Assembly: GCA_019828595.1 (NCBI GenBank)
Contig: JAHQRK010000001.1
Coordinates: forward strand, 248,001-312,000
Reading direction: 5' to 3'
From: Aphanomyces cochlioides
Taxonomy: Eukaryota; Oomycota; Saprolegniomycetes; Saprolegniales; Verrucalvaceae
DNA: 64,000 nucleotides
Shown: positions 31,472 to 44,519 of the stretch, piece by piece
Layout: every line of letters starts with the position of its first letter
Position numbering within the stretch: the stretch's first letter is position 1
Made by a program: the position numbers and the translations under genes
Notes under the pieces: generated by a model
Told to the model about the DNA's origin: nothing
What the model saw: the letters and a program-made list of their open reading frames with translations, nothing else
Databases searched by the model: none

Positions 31472-34400
31472 CTACTTGGTTTCAATGCCACGAGCCACAA
31501 TCTTTTCCTCATCTTGTTGTTTGGCGAACGAATTGAATATCTGCTCGAGCGTCGTCTGGGACACGCTGTATTCTTGCATGAACAATGCTTCCTTGTTGGC
31601 TTCCATCTTGGCAAATACCGCGGACAACTTCAATGGGTCACTGGGATTTTCATGGAGCTTGAATCGGCAGTGTTCATTCTGACGCTCTAACAAGCTGATC
31701 TTCGAAAATGTCTTGGACAAAAACGATTCAAGCTGTTGAAATCTCGTCTCACCGACCCACCAAGCACAAAATGTGCTGACTGGGACTTGGCCTTTGTTTT
31801 CCCACACAGCCTCGAGCGCATAACCAGTTGCATGCTTGGGTGAGAGCCACTGCGCTCGTTCTGGAGCGCCAAGTGCAGTACAAAGAGTCACAGCCTAGCC
31901 AATTATGGTAACACTATGAATTGCTTTCGTACATACCTCGTCATGGGATAGGGTTGACGAAAGATCAGGCTTTGCAGATTTTGATTTGACGGTGGATTCA
32001 AAGAAAGAAGACACGACATCAGTCGTGGGCAAATCTACCTTGGCATGTAACATGAAACCATCCCCAAAGCGCGATTTGAGGTGCTGCACACTTCCCAAAC
32101 AACGAAGTCGTCCACCGACCATAATGCCGACTCTGGTACACAAAGCTTCGCATTCCTCCATACTATGGGTGGTCAGGACAATTGTTGATTCCTTTTGAGT
32201 TGTTGAAACATCGGCGATCACATCCCACATAAATCTAGAAAAGAACCATTTAAGGGTTTAAACCACACATGCTCACATACCTGCGAGAAACAGGATCCAT
32301 TCCAGTTGATGGTTCGTCTAAGAAAATAATTGGCGGCGATCCAATCATAGCAATGGCCACTGATAACTTGCGCATGTTACCACCACTAAGCGTACCAGCC
32401 AATTTGTGCTCGAACGACATCAAATTCAACTGCTTCATCTTTTCCAATACGACCTTGTTGACATCTTTCCACGGCACCCCTTTGATCTTGGCAAAGAGTT
32501 CCAAATGTTCTCTGACTGTGAGGAGATCGAAGAGGGCATCGAACTGTGGACAATAGCCGACAAGGCGGCGCACTTGAAGTTGTTGGGTCAAAATATCATA
32601 CCCACCGAGCTTGGCACCCCCTGAGGTTGGTAGAATATCTCCTGTGAGCATTTTCATTGTCGTCGTCTTGCCTGCACCGTTGATCTACAATTTTAGGATT
32701 CAGGGCTAAGCGCATTAAAACAAACTCACTCCGAGGTAGCCAAAACATTCGCCTTTGGGGAGGCCAAACGAAACCTCGCGGACTGCAATCTTGTTACCTT
32801 TGTATACTTTCTTCAGCTTCTTCAGGACTAGCATTTCATTCTCGGCTTTGCCTTCGAGAACACGAGCTGCTTCTTGAGCGACATCTAGATCTTCGTCATG
32901 GCTTGGAAGTGGAAGATTGGGATCACGAACGAACACTGCCTTTATTTTGGGAAAGCTCAAAGCGAAATCGATCCCTGCTGCTAATACAAAGTACACCACC
33001 GACATGACCGCCAAGTAGGCGATTTCAGTTCCCATGACGTCCTTGCTGAAGGCGCTGACGGGACCAGATGAATCGAATAGCCCAACTAATGAAAGGAGGG
33101 CTAGCTTCAGAAGACCATTGCTGAGACAAAAAAGAGGTGATAGTCTCCAAATGTAAATCAAAGATTTGTTTGCCGTTTTTGTTGACTCAAAGAGATCCAT
33201 GACAAACGAGGCAATCATCAGAATGAGTCCCAGTACCATATTAATCAAGAGTGTCATATTTTGGGATGAGGCATGCTCCTTGAAAATGTATGACAAGCAG
33301 TAGGTGAATGGAATAATTGCAAGACCAAACAGAAAAAATAGGATCCCCACTGCAGCTGGAGTGTCTGCTGCACATGACGTACAATCATTTCCAGTCAAGC
33401 TTTGAATATTAAAACCGTTGATCATAATCAGCGCTGCAGCCATGGGAATCTACGACCAGAGTTATTTGACGAAAATAAGATCTCATCACTCACCATGTAA
33501 AGGAGGATGTCAAATATAAAGTTCGCAAGCCAAAATGCCATTAGGCTGACTCCAGATACAAGCTGTTGATGCTTCGCATTGCATTCGTTTTGTTTCTCCT
33601 TCACAAGAAAAACGATGATCGAAGCGGGGAAAAATGTCATCGCAATCGAAATAAACAAGCATGCCACGAATGATAAAACAGAGCTGAACAGCGCCTTTAT
33701 GCCTGCTGTCAATGGAAACGGATACAGGTTGACCTATAGAACGGGAAATTGATCAATAGGACGCATACGCTCAATTGTACCGTCACTGGGAAGTTGCCAT
33801 TAAGAACTTGTACGAGTGCTTCATCCAACATCGCTTTGAATATGCCAGCGGCATGAGCTGCAGTGGTGTTCACCAACACGTTGTAGCTCATTATTTGGTC
33901 TGTCGATGATCCGTACATAACATAGGCTCCAAATTGGCCATCTATCATGTCATTGTATCCTCTTGTAAACATCTTTTGCGCCGTAAGCAAGCAGGTATCA
34001 GCTAATGGACCATAGGCCGGCTTGATCATGGACATGGATGGGCCATAAGATTGACCAAAAACTGTAAAACTTGTATCAGGTGTGGGAAGGTCAGATAAGC
34101 CAAGTGCTGTCGGTTTAGCCCTTTGAATCGCTTGCCCCCACTGAGAGCAGAGACCACCATCATCGTTAGAGCAAACAAATACTGCAGGGGTGTCGATTTT
34201 TCGAGCAAATTGATCGGAAGGGTCCAAACGGATTTTTGGATCGTTCTTCAAAAATGAACTATTGGCAAGAGAGCTTAATCCAACATACAGCATTACAATG
34301 GGCAGCAAGGTGCTAAATATAATGACCTTCTTGTCCCGTCTCGCCACACGAAATCGTTTCTGGACGAGAGCCAGCAGGTGTTGGAAGAAAACTTTCATTC

Positions 34401-37400
34401 CAGATTGCTCCAAGCCTTGGATAGAATAACTCGATGTTGATTTTTCTGGAGATTTGTTTTTCTCCAAAGTATGCTGACCATCGTCATCGCTGATTTCGGC
34501 CACTTTGATAAAGACCTCTTCCAACGTTGTCACTGACACACCAAAGGATGTAATTTGAAGGTTTGCTTGGATCGATGGTGCTTCCAGCTCTTCAAACATT
34601 TTTGGAAATTGATGTGAACTTTCCAAAGCAAGCTGAAAGCTAATTTCAGATCCAACATTGCTGAGAATCTGGGCTGATGGGATGTAGCCTTGAATAAACG
34701 AAATGAGTTTGCTTTCCTCGCTAATGATGACTCATGAGAAAAGAGGAAGACACACTGTGATGGACCTGGCTGTTGCAGAGCTTGATTTTGTTAGAGTTAA
34801 CGTGTAACCGGCACCAAACTTGTTCTTCAGGTAGAGAGAAGAACCACAGCAGCGAACCTTTCCTTCAGCCATTATTGCAATTCGATCGCCGAGGATATCG
34901 GCCTCATCCATGAAATGAGTGGTTAAAACCATCACTCGATTCATTCGATTGTTCAAAATCAATTCCCTGACATACACATTAGTCGTGAGGCATGCTAATG
35001 TTTATACCACGTGCTTCGACGACTGTACGGATCCATTCCCGACGTCGGTTCGTCCAGAAACACAAGTTTACTGTCCCCAAGAAGTGCAATTGCAACCGAT
35101 AGCTTTCGTTTCATACCCCCTGAGAGTGAAGCCGAGAAGACATGCCGTTTTTCTGTCAGGCCCACTTCAGTAATTTTTCCTACGCACATGTGATGTTGTG
35201 TAAAATATAAACAATACCTTCTACAACATCAAGCATTTCTTTGCCATCATACCCTTTGATCATAGCGTAAAATTTTAAATGTTCTTCCACTGTCATATCG
35301 GCGTATAAAACATCATGCTGGGGGCACATTCCCAATGACAGACGAATTTTATCCATTTCAGTCATGATTGAATGGCCACCAAAGAATGCGTTCCCACTTG
35401 TGGCAGGAATCATCCCAGTTAGGATAGACATAAGAGTCGTCTATTGTTGAAATCAATATACGCCAAACGAAACGAGCAAAGTTTATAGTACCTTGCCGGC
35501 ACCGTTGTGCCCCAGTAAGCAAGTGATTTGGTCTTGATACATTGTCAGGTCAACTCCATTGACTGCCACTTTAGTCACTCCCATTGGCGCCTGAAATGTT
35601 TTCCGAATGCCACGAATTCGAAGTGCTCGTCCGTCCTGTTCTTGTGCCTAGCAAAATATATGAATTACCATTTGAGATTACCCGCACCTGTAATTCCACA
35701 CCGACACTCTCAACATTGGTCGTTTCAGGAGTTGCTTCAGCAACTTTGTCAACGACTTTGGCATCAGCATGAGAGCCCCCAAACCAAAACGAAGGCTGTA
35801 ATGGAAAGTACCATTTTTTTGGTGTTCCGTACTCCTGAGGGATAACTTCCTGCAAATACAGGGCCAATATCGAATACAGAATAGCATCAACAACCATCAT
35901 ACCCAAACCACCTTGGAAACGATAGTTGCTATAGGCAGAGTTAGCGTTTCCGGCAGTCAGGCCAGTCGACACTCCTTCAACATTGGCCAATGTCTAATTT
36001 CGTGGTCTGAGCTAATGATGAAATAGACAATATAATACCTGGATACAAAATGAAAAAGCAACCGGTGAGAGAAGGGAAGCCAGCATTTTACCTGACTCCA
36101 TTGAATTTGCAGCGCTGTTCCCAATGAAATACATGATGAAAAATACCGAGTTGCCAACCGTAGCTGCCGTTTTTGAGTTGGAAAAGATTGCAGAGACTAA
36201 GAATCCGTAGCTCAAAATGGTCATGGAGAACAAGAAAAACATAATGATCATGTAACCGACACTTGTGTTTGGAAACAAAAGCTTGCCGGCAATTCCAGCC
36301 ACGACGGAGCTCAAGACAAAAATCATAATGTATGTCATATACCATGACAGGACAATTGCTGATTCTCGCACACCAAGAATTTTCATGAGCTCTCGAGACT
36401 TGGTTTCCTTTTCTCGAACGAGAACAACAATTACTTTTGACACAGCATGAAGATAGGCCAAGATAAAAACCAGAGAGAAGACTTGTGACACCAGCGAATA
36501 GAAAGGTGCTGAGATATACTGTTGGATAGGGAATGGATATGTAGTGGCTCCCGCAAATGCTTGGGGTGCTTGCATAAGAGGACGTAATATAGCTTGAGAT
36601 GAGCTAGCGGGCAATTGCTGCACCAACGCCGAAGCATTGAGTCCAAATCCCAGTTGAGGGCTTGCGCCAACCTGTGTCAAAATGTACGAGAGCACATCGT
36701 CTTGCAACAGTTGGTTCGTAAGACGTTGGACGTTAGACGCCGTTGGTTTCGCAATTGATTTAGGTTGCTGGCACGTGGCATCTGTCGTCTTTGTCGCACT
36801 ATTCCACTGGGGACGACAAGCGAGAAAACGCGTGACGAGTGTCTGAAGCGTGTTGGTGCCTCGACGTACGTAAGCATTGTAGTTGTTCCGGTTGATATTT
36901 TTTTGCAAAGGTTCGACAAACTTTGGGCTGTTGTCATCTGTTTTGGGGACATCTCCAACAGCGCCGCGTTCACGTTGCGTGGACGAGATGCGCAAAGTGT
37001 ATTCAATTGGCGTTGCTGTGCCAATTTGGTCATCTGCGGGAAATTTATCAAAAACGATTGCAGCATAAATCTTTGGATGGCTCAAATCCGCTCCATATGA
37101 ATCCGCTAAGTTGAAAATCAGTGATAGGAGCCTAAATTGCATTACCTGCAACGTAACTTTGCAACGCATCGGCTGTGTCGAAGAAAACAACCGAGTCATT
37201 CCAGCTTGGCACAATTGGAGTTGCATTGAACTGTGGACTGGGTTGACTAGTTAATGGTACCTTTGGGTACCATGCAGCCATGACAGCGCTAAAATAGTTC
37301 ACAGTAAACGTGTTCTTTGGAACAATGGCCAATTTGTACGGGATGACGAGTCCTGGACATCGTAAACTGGATATTCGCACACATGAACGCACCTCGACAT

Positions 37401-37900
37401 TCCACGGGAACAGCAAATGGGGACGATACATCAGTGCTTGTATATCCGAGGGACAATACCTTGGTCTTGCAAATGACCTCGTCAGATGCAGCCAAACTAT
37501 TTGTACTGTTTTGTCGAAAGTCATCAAATGCTTGGTAAGGCAGCCTAGCATAAAACAGTGAAATTCGATTCAGGTGTCGGACTTACGCCATTAGAAGCCC
37601 CGTCATCGAGACCTCTGTGAATCCATATCGGGGCGACGTGTACAACGGAGTCCCAATGTCAGTGCCAAGTGTGTTGGGCATCATCATGAACAAATTATCG
37701 CTCGTCGTGCCCTCAACAAATCCAGAAGGAATGCTTACGTTGGGCTGCTGGGACTTGAATAATGCAAAAAGCACCACCATAAGCGTTGGGATAATAATCT
37801 CAAACGTTGTCGCTATCCAGTGTCTCTGCTTGAGAAGACGGTTCTTCCACATAAGCGTGCGAATCTGCCGGAGCAGACCGTGCGCCGCTTGTCGACCCAT
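31472..37900 (-). CDS. Full-length ABCA-type ABC transporter
   Basis: A multi-exon gene with short introns, from ATG 37900 ([20 protein letters not shown]) to the stop at 31472. Order: transmembrane domain 1 with a large first extracytoplasmic loop; nucleotide-binding domain 1 about 35580-34730 (Walker A GHNGAGK interrupted by an intron, Q-loop [11 protein letters not shown], signature [10 protein letters not shown], Walker [15 protein letters not shown]-loop TTHFMDEAD); transmembrane domain 2 about 34600-32900; nucleotide-binding domain 2 about 32700-31900 ([55 protein letters not shown]); and a short C-terminal regulatory region. This is the ABCA arrangement, generally lipid or sterol movement across plasma or endolysosomal membranes using ATP. 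All catalytic motifs are intact. A decayed partial copy lies at 57401-58487 and a 75-bp piece at 13852. Confidence 0.88.
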
Positions 37901-38169
37901 CCTTGCGAGTGAATTGGAAGTGAAAAGCCGTAAGGTGTTTCACAATTTCACAATTTGAAGCGACTCTTCGTGGCAAAGCCCACTGATGACGACTCACGAC
38001 ATAGATATAATAAAATGAAACCGAAGGAGCCGTTGCAGTTTCACTATACTTGGACGATATAGACAAAACAATGGTGCAATCGAAAAAGTCGTCAAGATTT
38101 CAGGATGAGTACGGTCGAAATCATTAAGATTCAACTTTGAATAAATGAGGATACTGATGTACGTACAAT

Positions 38170-38615
38170 TTAGCTCTTCCTTCTGGAGTATTCTTGCCTG
38201 TTGCAGGAGTTGTGGCTGCTTCTTCTTCTGCAAGTCTTCATAACATTACACGACAGAGTCGTTATCGATTTCACCAGACAAAACTTTTTCGGAGCCGTTC
38301 CACGTGCAGACATTGGTTCGGCTACATTACTGTCCACATATTCTTCATACATTGAACTCTCGAGTTGCCTTTCAATGGTTTGTTTGGTCTTAATCTCTGC
38401 ATGCAAAAGGCCCTCCCAAGCGTACAGAATGATGTGCGAACGCATTTCGAGATCACAAGTCCAATGCGTTTGTCGAGGTGCTTTCTCCCTGCAGAAATTC
38501 ATTGATCTTCTCGACATCTCTCTTAATGAGAGATCAATCCATTTGTGCAAGACATAGTGTTCAATGATCGATGTACAAGATATTGCCCATTTCACAGAAT
38601 AGGAAGATAAATCCG
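38170..38615 (-). CDS. Unrecognised gene fragment, copy next to ABCA (member of a repeated set)
   Basis: The frame starts MKWAISCTSIIEHYVLHKWI at 38595 and contains LREMSRRSMNFCREKAPRQT, RSHIILYAWEGLLHAE and SSMYEEYVDSNVAEP. The end is uncertain: a downstream frame with LAEEEAATTPATGKNTPEGR looks protein-like, suggesting an intron or shift near 38250. Copies occur at 42586-42786, 45618-45770 plus 57247-57302, and, more diverged, at 58697-59240 beside the kinesin, which may be the original location. Similarity between this copy and the 59-kb copy ends abruptly at AGGAAGATAAATCCG (38601-38615), where nuclease-like sequence begins. No family recognised. Confidence 0.35.
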
Positions 38616-38643
38616 AAATAAATTGGATTTCAATAAGAGAATG

Positions 38644-39694
38644 CTAAATCACCTCAACAGCCGATTCGTCTTGGAAAGGATCAATTGTCAAAATGGAGTG
38701 CATTAAATCCATCAGACAACGCATGATTTTGGTAATTTTATATGTTCTCATTTGCCGCTTCTTGCACAGCGCCTTGAACAATGTTCGCAACAGCAGCTTC
38801 TTGAACAGCCCTTGAACAATGTTCTCGTCATCAGCTTCTTGAACAGCGTCTTGAACAATGTCAAATAGATTAATTGTCAAATCAGGTCCATGAGATCCAT
38901 CAGGTAAATCATGGTCTTGTGGCAATCCCAATAGTCGATGGGAATTGAGGACGATATTGGTAGGATTAACGATTTCAACGGCAACCATGTTCGGGTTAGC
39001 TAGTGCTCCATTGATTACATCATGTAGCTTGTACTGACGAATATTCGTTGTAGGCGCGATGTAAATGCAGAGGATATATTGGACACCAGGAAATGTAGCC
39101 CATTCCAGCGCTTTTTGGTCCAATGCAGGCCACATTTTTGACACTCCAATTTCCACTTTTAAAGTGTTAAAGTCACGCCACTTCATGTTAGCAGGGAGCA
39201 CAGCTCCAGGAAGATTTTTTCTTGGGCCAAATGAGCAATCAGGCTCAATACGTCGTCGATCGGCAGCATACGACGCTCTATGAGGAAACAAATGATCATC
39301 AAAACGTGCCTGTTGCGCGCATTATAGCTAGATCAAATATTCTTGCGACGTTTTCATGGAGACGGCTTGGTAATTCGACGATATAAATCTTGCCATCATT
39401 CCATTCCATTGCTCTTGATATCAATGCTTGATTCTCCGATTCGACATACAGATTCCAATCTTCCAAAGTAGCATTGCACACAAAGACACCAGGATCCAAA
39501 TGGGAGCGATCTTCTGCTTCAAGAGACTGCTGAACTTTGCGCAGATCAAGCTTGTTAACTGCATTATTGATATTTCTCACTGCAGGATTCGTTCTTTGCA
39601 GGTACTCCGTGGAATAGCTTTCTGCGATTGATCCATCCGCGACGCTCATGATCTTTGGGACGAGGTGTTCAAGTTTGCCGTCGTCGACACCCAA
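38644..39694 (-). pseudogene. PD-(D/E)XK (Uma2-like) nuclease gene, copy A, frameshifted
   Basis: Two minus-strand frames (39694-39299 and 39291-38644) form one protein when a +1 shift near 39310 is allowed. The first contains NDGKIYIVELPSRLHENVAR; the second has EPDCSFGPRKNLPGAVLP, then NTLKVEIGVSKMWPALDQKA and FPGVQYILCIYI. The layout, lPs..HE, then PD, then vEiG.S...L..Ka..W..fpGv.yvL, is that of Uma2-like restriction-endonuclease-fold proteins found in oomycetes and fungi, including some crinkler-type effector C-termini; PD, E and the later K are the likely active site. The tail encodes a 13-aa repeat (NIVQGAVQEA type) broken by a -1 shift. The opening codon is TTG, so the true 5' exon is missing. 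The same lesions occur in copy D. Confidence 0.6.
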
Positions 39695-39965
39695 GAGGAG
39701 GTCTTACGGATATTTTCCGGATTAAAATTAATTTGAAAGAATATTTTTTATTTTTTCAAACTCAAGATCTTACGAACCTTTGTAACTTTATAATGCAAAA
39801 AATATTGTATTTGATGAAATGAAATTTTTAGGAGACAATTTTAAGCTGAATTGGGAAGTTTTAGAATTATTTCTCTTATTCTACTGGTTTATACACTTAT
39901 CAGTCTGTGGAGCTGGGTCCAAATTGTCACAAGTTAGTGTCGAAAATGTGGTCTGCATTGACAGT
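39695..39965. repeat. Spacer shared by the inverted nuclease copies
   Basis: The block 39695-39797 recurs inverted at 44412-44519, and 39800-39965 recurs inverted at 43316-43467. At the right edge (39930-39960) it runs into sequence resembling the nuclease gene in the opposite direction (TGTCGAAAATGTGGTCTGCA) and then stops. The spacer therefore originally separated two head-to-head nuclease copies. In the other locus it is interrupted at ATACAATA by a pogo element; here it is the uninterrupted site. Confidence 0.65.
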
Positions 39966-40159
39966 CGTCGACACCATCCAGGACCCAAGCTGAACGAGAC
40001 ATTCTGGACATCGATTTTGAGAAGCAGGTGCTTGACACGTCCAATCCTCAATACTGTTCAATTTAATATACAAATTTATTGAAGTTATCCGTATCTTTCA
40101 GGTTCACTTTTATTTGTCCGAGCTGCCGCTGAAAGAGACTTCCGACTCGTCCTCATGGG

Positions 40160-41069
40160 CTACGGTAAGACTGTCATCCAAGGCATCCTGACACCTGATG
40201 TATTCATGCAGCTTGAAAGCTCATTGTTGGCCTTGAGGATATAGCCGTATATCGAGAACGATGTCAACGACAGGAACGCGGTTTTAAGTCTCGTGAGCAC
40301 ATCCTTGAACGTTGTCTTACCTTTGACGTAGCAGCAACCAACGTAGCCCTTAACGTTTGCCCAAACGGTTTCAATGGGCTGAAGATTGGAGTGATGCGGC
40401 AGCGTATAAATGACGGTGTGGCCGGCGCGCTGAGCCATGGCGCTGACCACAGGGACGATGTTGCTCGCGATATATTTATCCAATTTCTCCCACAGCATAG
40501 ACTTAGTTTCAGTATGTAAAAATCAATTCCATATCTTTCGCATGCGTCCATCATGAATAACGTTTTGCTACCCTTTCTTGGGGTCTCAGGTGACAGTGAC
40601 TTGTGATAACTTACATTGTCCATCACAATGCACGCCTTTTCAAATCCGTGATCGCGCAATTCTTTCAATAAAACGCCAAACCATTGGAAAAAATAGTTAT
40701 TGTCGAACATGGCGTGATAATCTTTTGGCAATTAATTTATTTTTCAACAATATCCAACCCCAATAATATTGATGTGAGCTGTTTTTTCCCACCTTCAAAA
40801 ATATCGAGAGCAATAACTTTGGAATTTTCATTCCCACCATCAATAATTGCAGCAATAAAACAAGAACGACGCCCTTTATAATACCCTTTGATATTTTTGT
40901 CAAGCAAGTCATCGTGATGATAAATTGAATCATGATGGCGTGAATAATGATGATGAATATATGACTCATCCAAACATACCATAGCCGGACTATTTTGACC
41001 ATCACCATGAGCAATATCCATGATATTTTGAACATAAGTATCCCTCAATAATTCGTTCTTTTTTGACAA
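40160..41069 (-). pseudogene. IS630/Tc1-like transposase, second family, 5'-truncated
   Basis: Three minus-strand frames carry the catalytic core: MVCLDESYIHHHYSRHHDS (first Asp), CIVMDNVSYHKSL (second) and SNLQPIETVWANVKGYVG (third acidic position). Shifts near 40735 and near 40505 separate them. The DNA-binding N-terminus is missing; similarity begins abruptly near 41069. It is related to, but clearly diverged from, the copy at 19524-20825. Confidence 0.75.
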
Positions 41070-42340
41070 AACTATGCTGAACGAACCAGGGAGAATGCAA
41101 TGGCTTTGTTGGAGTTGTAATCCAAAAACATTTGGGGAATTGTAAGTCTAATTCTCCAATTATTGAGGGATGGATGTCCTCTTTTCAATATGTAGAGAGG
41201 GATGAAAGTCCCTCAAATTTTGATTTGAGGATTAAACCAATACAAACTTGAAATAGTACCAATACGATCCGAGATTATCAAAAAACGAGGGATTTTTATC
41301 CCTCAAGAAAGTGTAAACTTTCATGCTTAAGATTTGACTGCCGTTCGTTGCACAATGCTTTAAAGTAGATGGCTGTGCGTCGAGGGTCATTCGATAGATG
41401 GTTCCAGACAAAACAAACCTCATCCTTTCGAGTTTGACGTTATATAGCACATGATTAATCGACTTTTTTCAACGTCGCACGAGTGGGTATTTGTTTCCTG
41501 TCTTCGTCGCCCAGGCACCAATGTTGCCGAGCATGGAATAATCCTCACATTCGCAGTTAGTATTCCTGTGGCATTTTAGATGTAGCATGACTACTCAATA
41601 TAAGATTTACAAGCACCTGCCTCGTAGGCTCAACAGGAGTGGATGCAACCACAGTTTTCTCGGCTGCCAACATGCAAGCTGTGGTTGCATCGTCTTCTGT
41701 TGAGCTCTGAATCCAGTTTTGAGCTAGTTAGTTGACATTGTTTGGTTATAGCAATAAGATAAGCTTGATCGATGCCCTTGTGTTTATTGTCCTTGACCTG
41801 TCAGGGACGGTGCTCCCTCTGACTTTATCATCAGCGTGGAGAGCCAGGCTAGTTTCTTGACCTTTGTGTTCCCGACATTGAAGAAAACGAAATATGATCG
41901 TGTTAGTTTGAATGAAAACACTTTCACAACTTAATCCCACGACCGTCCCACAAATTCCGACTATAACTAAATATTGTCTTTTTTGTCAAAACTTGGGAGT
42001 TTGAAGGAAAAGCCAGTGTTTGTTCCGGAAAAAACTAAATGTTTCAGCCAATGAATGAGCTGAAATCGGACAGAGATTCAATTTCATTGGCTGCCCGATT
42101 CGAAAACCATGATTACGTCATCAGAAATACTCGTCTCTGATTGGTGTTCCGACATTTTGCCCGACTTTTTGCCTGACCGGTTTGGCTTGCCTTTCACAAT
42201 TTCGAAACAAAAACACAATATATTATACATTATAAAAAAGGATTATAAAAAAACAAATATATTTTGTTTTCGATCTACAGTGTATATTCGGAATTGTTCT
42301 CTCTTCCTGTATAATATTATACTTTTCTTTAAATTAGTTA
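41070..42340. other. Intergenic region with hairpins
   Basis: No gene is supported. GATGCAACCACAG (41642-41654) and its exact complement (41679-41691) form a 13-bp stem with a 24-base loop. GAGGGAT/ATCCCTC around TTTT near 41283 is a smaller hairpin. The rest is AT-rich without protein-like frames. Confidence 0.45.
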
Positions 42341-42366
42341 TACAGTTATGAAAGGTTGGGTTCTGG

Positions 42367-42585
42367 ATGGTGTTGAACCAAAAAGCGCTGGAATGGGCTA
42401 CATTTCCTGGTGTCCAATATATCCTCTGCATTTACATCACGCCTACAACGAATATTCGCCAGTACAAGCTACATGATGTAATCAATGGAGCACTAGCTAA
42501 CCCGAACATGCTTGCCATTAATATCTTATCCTACCAGTATCGTCCTCAATTCCCATCGACTATTGGGATTGCCACAAGAACGAAT
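42367..42585 (+). pseudogene. Nuclease-gene fragment, copy B
   Basis: Plus-strand sequence encoding QKALEWATFPGVQYILCIYI and on through LHDVINGALANPNM, corresponding to the middle of copies A and D. At about 42585 it switches abruptly, after GGATTGCCACAAGAACG, to the opposite-strand sequence of copy C, so this is half of a rearranged inverted repeat. Confidence 0.65.
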
Positions 42586-43318
42586 TTCTGCATGCAAAAG
42601 GCCCTCCCAAGCGTAAAAAGTGATGTGCGAACGCATTTCAAGATCACAAGTCCAATGCGTTTGTCGGGGTGCTTTCTCCCTGCAGAAATTCATTGATCTT
42701 CTCGACATCTCTCTTAATGAGAGATCAATCCATTTGTGCAAGACATAGTGTTCAATGATCGATGTACAAGATATTGCCCATTTCACAGAATAGGAAGATA
42801 AATCCGAAATAAATTGGATTTCAATAAGAGAATGCTAAATCACCTCAACAGCCGATTCGTCTTGGAAAGGATCAATTGTCAAAATGGAGTGCATTAAATC
42901 CATCAGACAACGCATGATTTTGGTAATTTTATATGTTCTCATTTGCCGCTTCTTGCACAGCGCCTTGAACAATGTTCGCAACAGCAGCTTCTTGAACAGC
43001 CCTTGAACAATGTTCTCGTCATCAGCTTCTTGAACAGCGTCTTGAACAATGTCAAATAGATTAATTGTCAAATCAGGTCCATGAGATCCATCAGGTAAAT
43101 CATGGTCTTGTGGCAATCCCAATAGTCGATGGGAATTGAGGACGATATTGGTAGGATTAACGATTTCAACGGCAACCATGTTCGGGTTAGCTAGTGCTCC
43201 ATTGATTACATCATGTAGCTTGTACTGACGAATATTCGTTGTAGGCGCGATGTAAATGCAGAGGATATATTGGACACCAGGAAATGTAGCCCATTCCAGC
43301 GCTTTTTGGTCCAATGCA
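42586..43318 (-). pseudogene. Nuclease-gene 3' half plus adjoining gene fragment, copy C
   Basis: The minus strand carries the nuclease 3' half (43314-42835, from LDQKALEWATFPGVQ to the stop, same 13-aa-repeat lesion as copy A) and, downstream of it, the fragment starting MKWAISCTSIIEHYV (42786 to about 42597). Upstream (43316-43467) it is fused to the shared spacer rather than to the nuclease N-terminal half. Arms C and D form an inverted repeat of about 700 bp around the truncated pogo. Confidence 0.65.
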
Positions 43319-43467
43319 GGCCATATTCGACACTAGCTTGTGACAATTTGGACCCAGCTCCACAGACTGATAAGTGTATAAACCAGTACAATAAGAGAAA
43401 TAATTCTAAAACTTCCCAATTCTGCTTAAAATTGTCTCCTAAAAATTTCATTTGATCAAATACAATA

Positions 43468-44410
43468 CAGAGCCCTGGAAAATATACACGTACAGTTGTA
43501 CTTGCAGTTTGGGGCCATCCAACTATGTGTTGTATAAATTAATATAATAAGTTCTACAGGAAACACATTATGGAGGGAAAAATGGGTCGCTTTGGAGGCT
43601 GATGAATTGCATTCTTATAATGAAAAGCAGCGTCGAAATTGTCAAGACACGCCGCCGCTATAGTCTCGACACAAAGCGAAACATTCTTCGTGCACTAAAT
43701 GAATGCACACAAAAGGAAGTTTCGACTCGCAGCGGCATCCCACTACGCACGATTCAAAACTTCGTGCGTGAGAAGGACAAGATTTTTGCGTCGCTTCGTG
43801 CGAAGCGATGTCGCAATATTGGATACTCTGGGAGTAAGGAAATCCTTCCTGGTGCCGATGTAAGACATCAATATTGTACTGTCTAATCTATTCCTTTAGG
43901 ACTTATTGGACTATATGATTGCCATGAGGGAAATTTTTTTCCCTCTAACGACGTATCATGTAGTCCAGCAAGTCTAGGCAAACCACCAGGACTGGGTAAC
44001 TGCTTACTCTGCATTGAAAGTAGATCCATACGAGTCTTTATTTAACTTATGTAGAGACTTTGTTTATCGACATGGCTTTTCTCGCCGTCATGCTTCAACG
44101 GCAAAGTCTCTGGATCCCCAACAAATGCATGACGTCCGAGAAAAATTTCTTCGCGAATTCTGGCATGAACACGGCGAATTTGAAGACAGCGACGTCATCA
44201 ATTGCGACGAGACGGGGTTATATTTTGATACCCCCCCCAAGATACATCCTACCGCAAAAGGGATCTGACGCCAGCATAGCTCAGGGGGACAAGTCGTGCC
44301 GACTAACGGCTGTGTTAGCTACTAGGCGTAATGGTAAGTCTCTCTTGTCAACATGAAAATTCACACTCTAATAGGAGAAAAATTGCCAATTCTGTTTGTT
44401 CTTAAAGGAA
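43468..44410 (+). mobile_element. pogo-type element, 3' half deleted, with one intron
   Basis: The left end CAGAGCCCTGG abuts TA (43466-43467) inside the shared spacer, consistent with pogo insertion. The transposase begins near 43620: a PSQ-type helix-turn-helix (RRRYSLDTKRNILRALNECT, VSTRSGIPLRTIQNFVREKD), a shift or second intron near 43890, then DVINCDETGLYFDTPP with the first catalytic Asp and SCRLTAVLATRRNG. A donor GTAAGT near 44333 and acceptor near 44372 join this to EKLPILFVLKGK. The sequence stops near 44410, before the second and third catalytic residues, and resumes as spacer lacking four target bases, so the 3' half of the element was lost. Confidence 0.65.
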
Positions 44411-44519
44411 AGCTTTTGCATTATAAAGTTACAAAGGTTCGTAAGATCTTGAGTTTGAAAAAATAAAAAATATTCTTTCAAATTAATTTTAATCCGGAAA
44501 ATATCCGTAAGACCTCCTC

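Noticed and set aside
31472..37900. ABCA gene as several separate short genes
   Set aside because: Each break coincides with a short GT-AG intron and the ABC motifs follow the order of one full transporter.
38821..38875. CRISPR-like short repeats (CTTGAACAG...CTTGAACAATGT units)
   Set aside because: These encode the 13-aa repeat of the nuclease gene tail; there are no unique spacers, and the host is eukaryotic.
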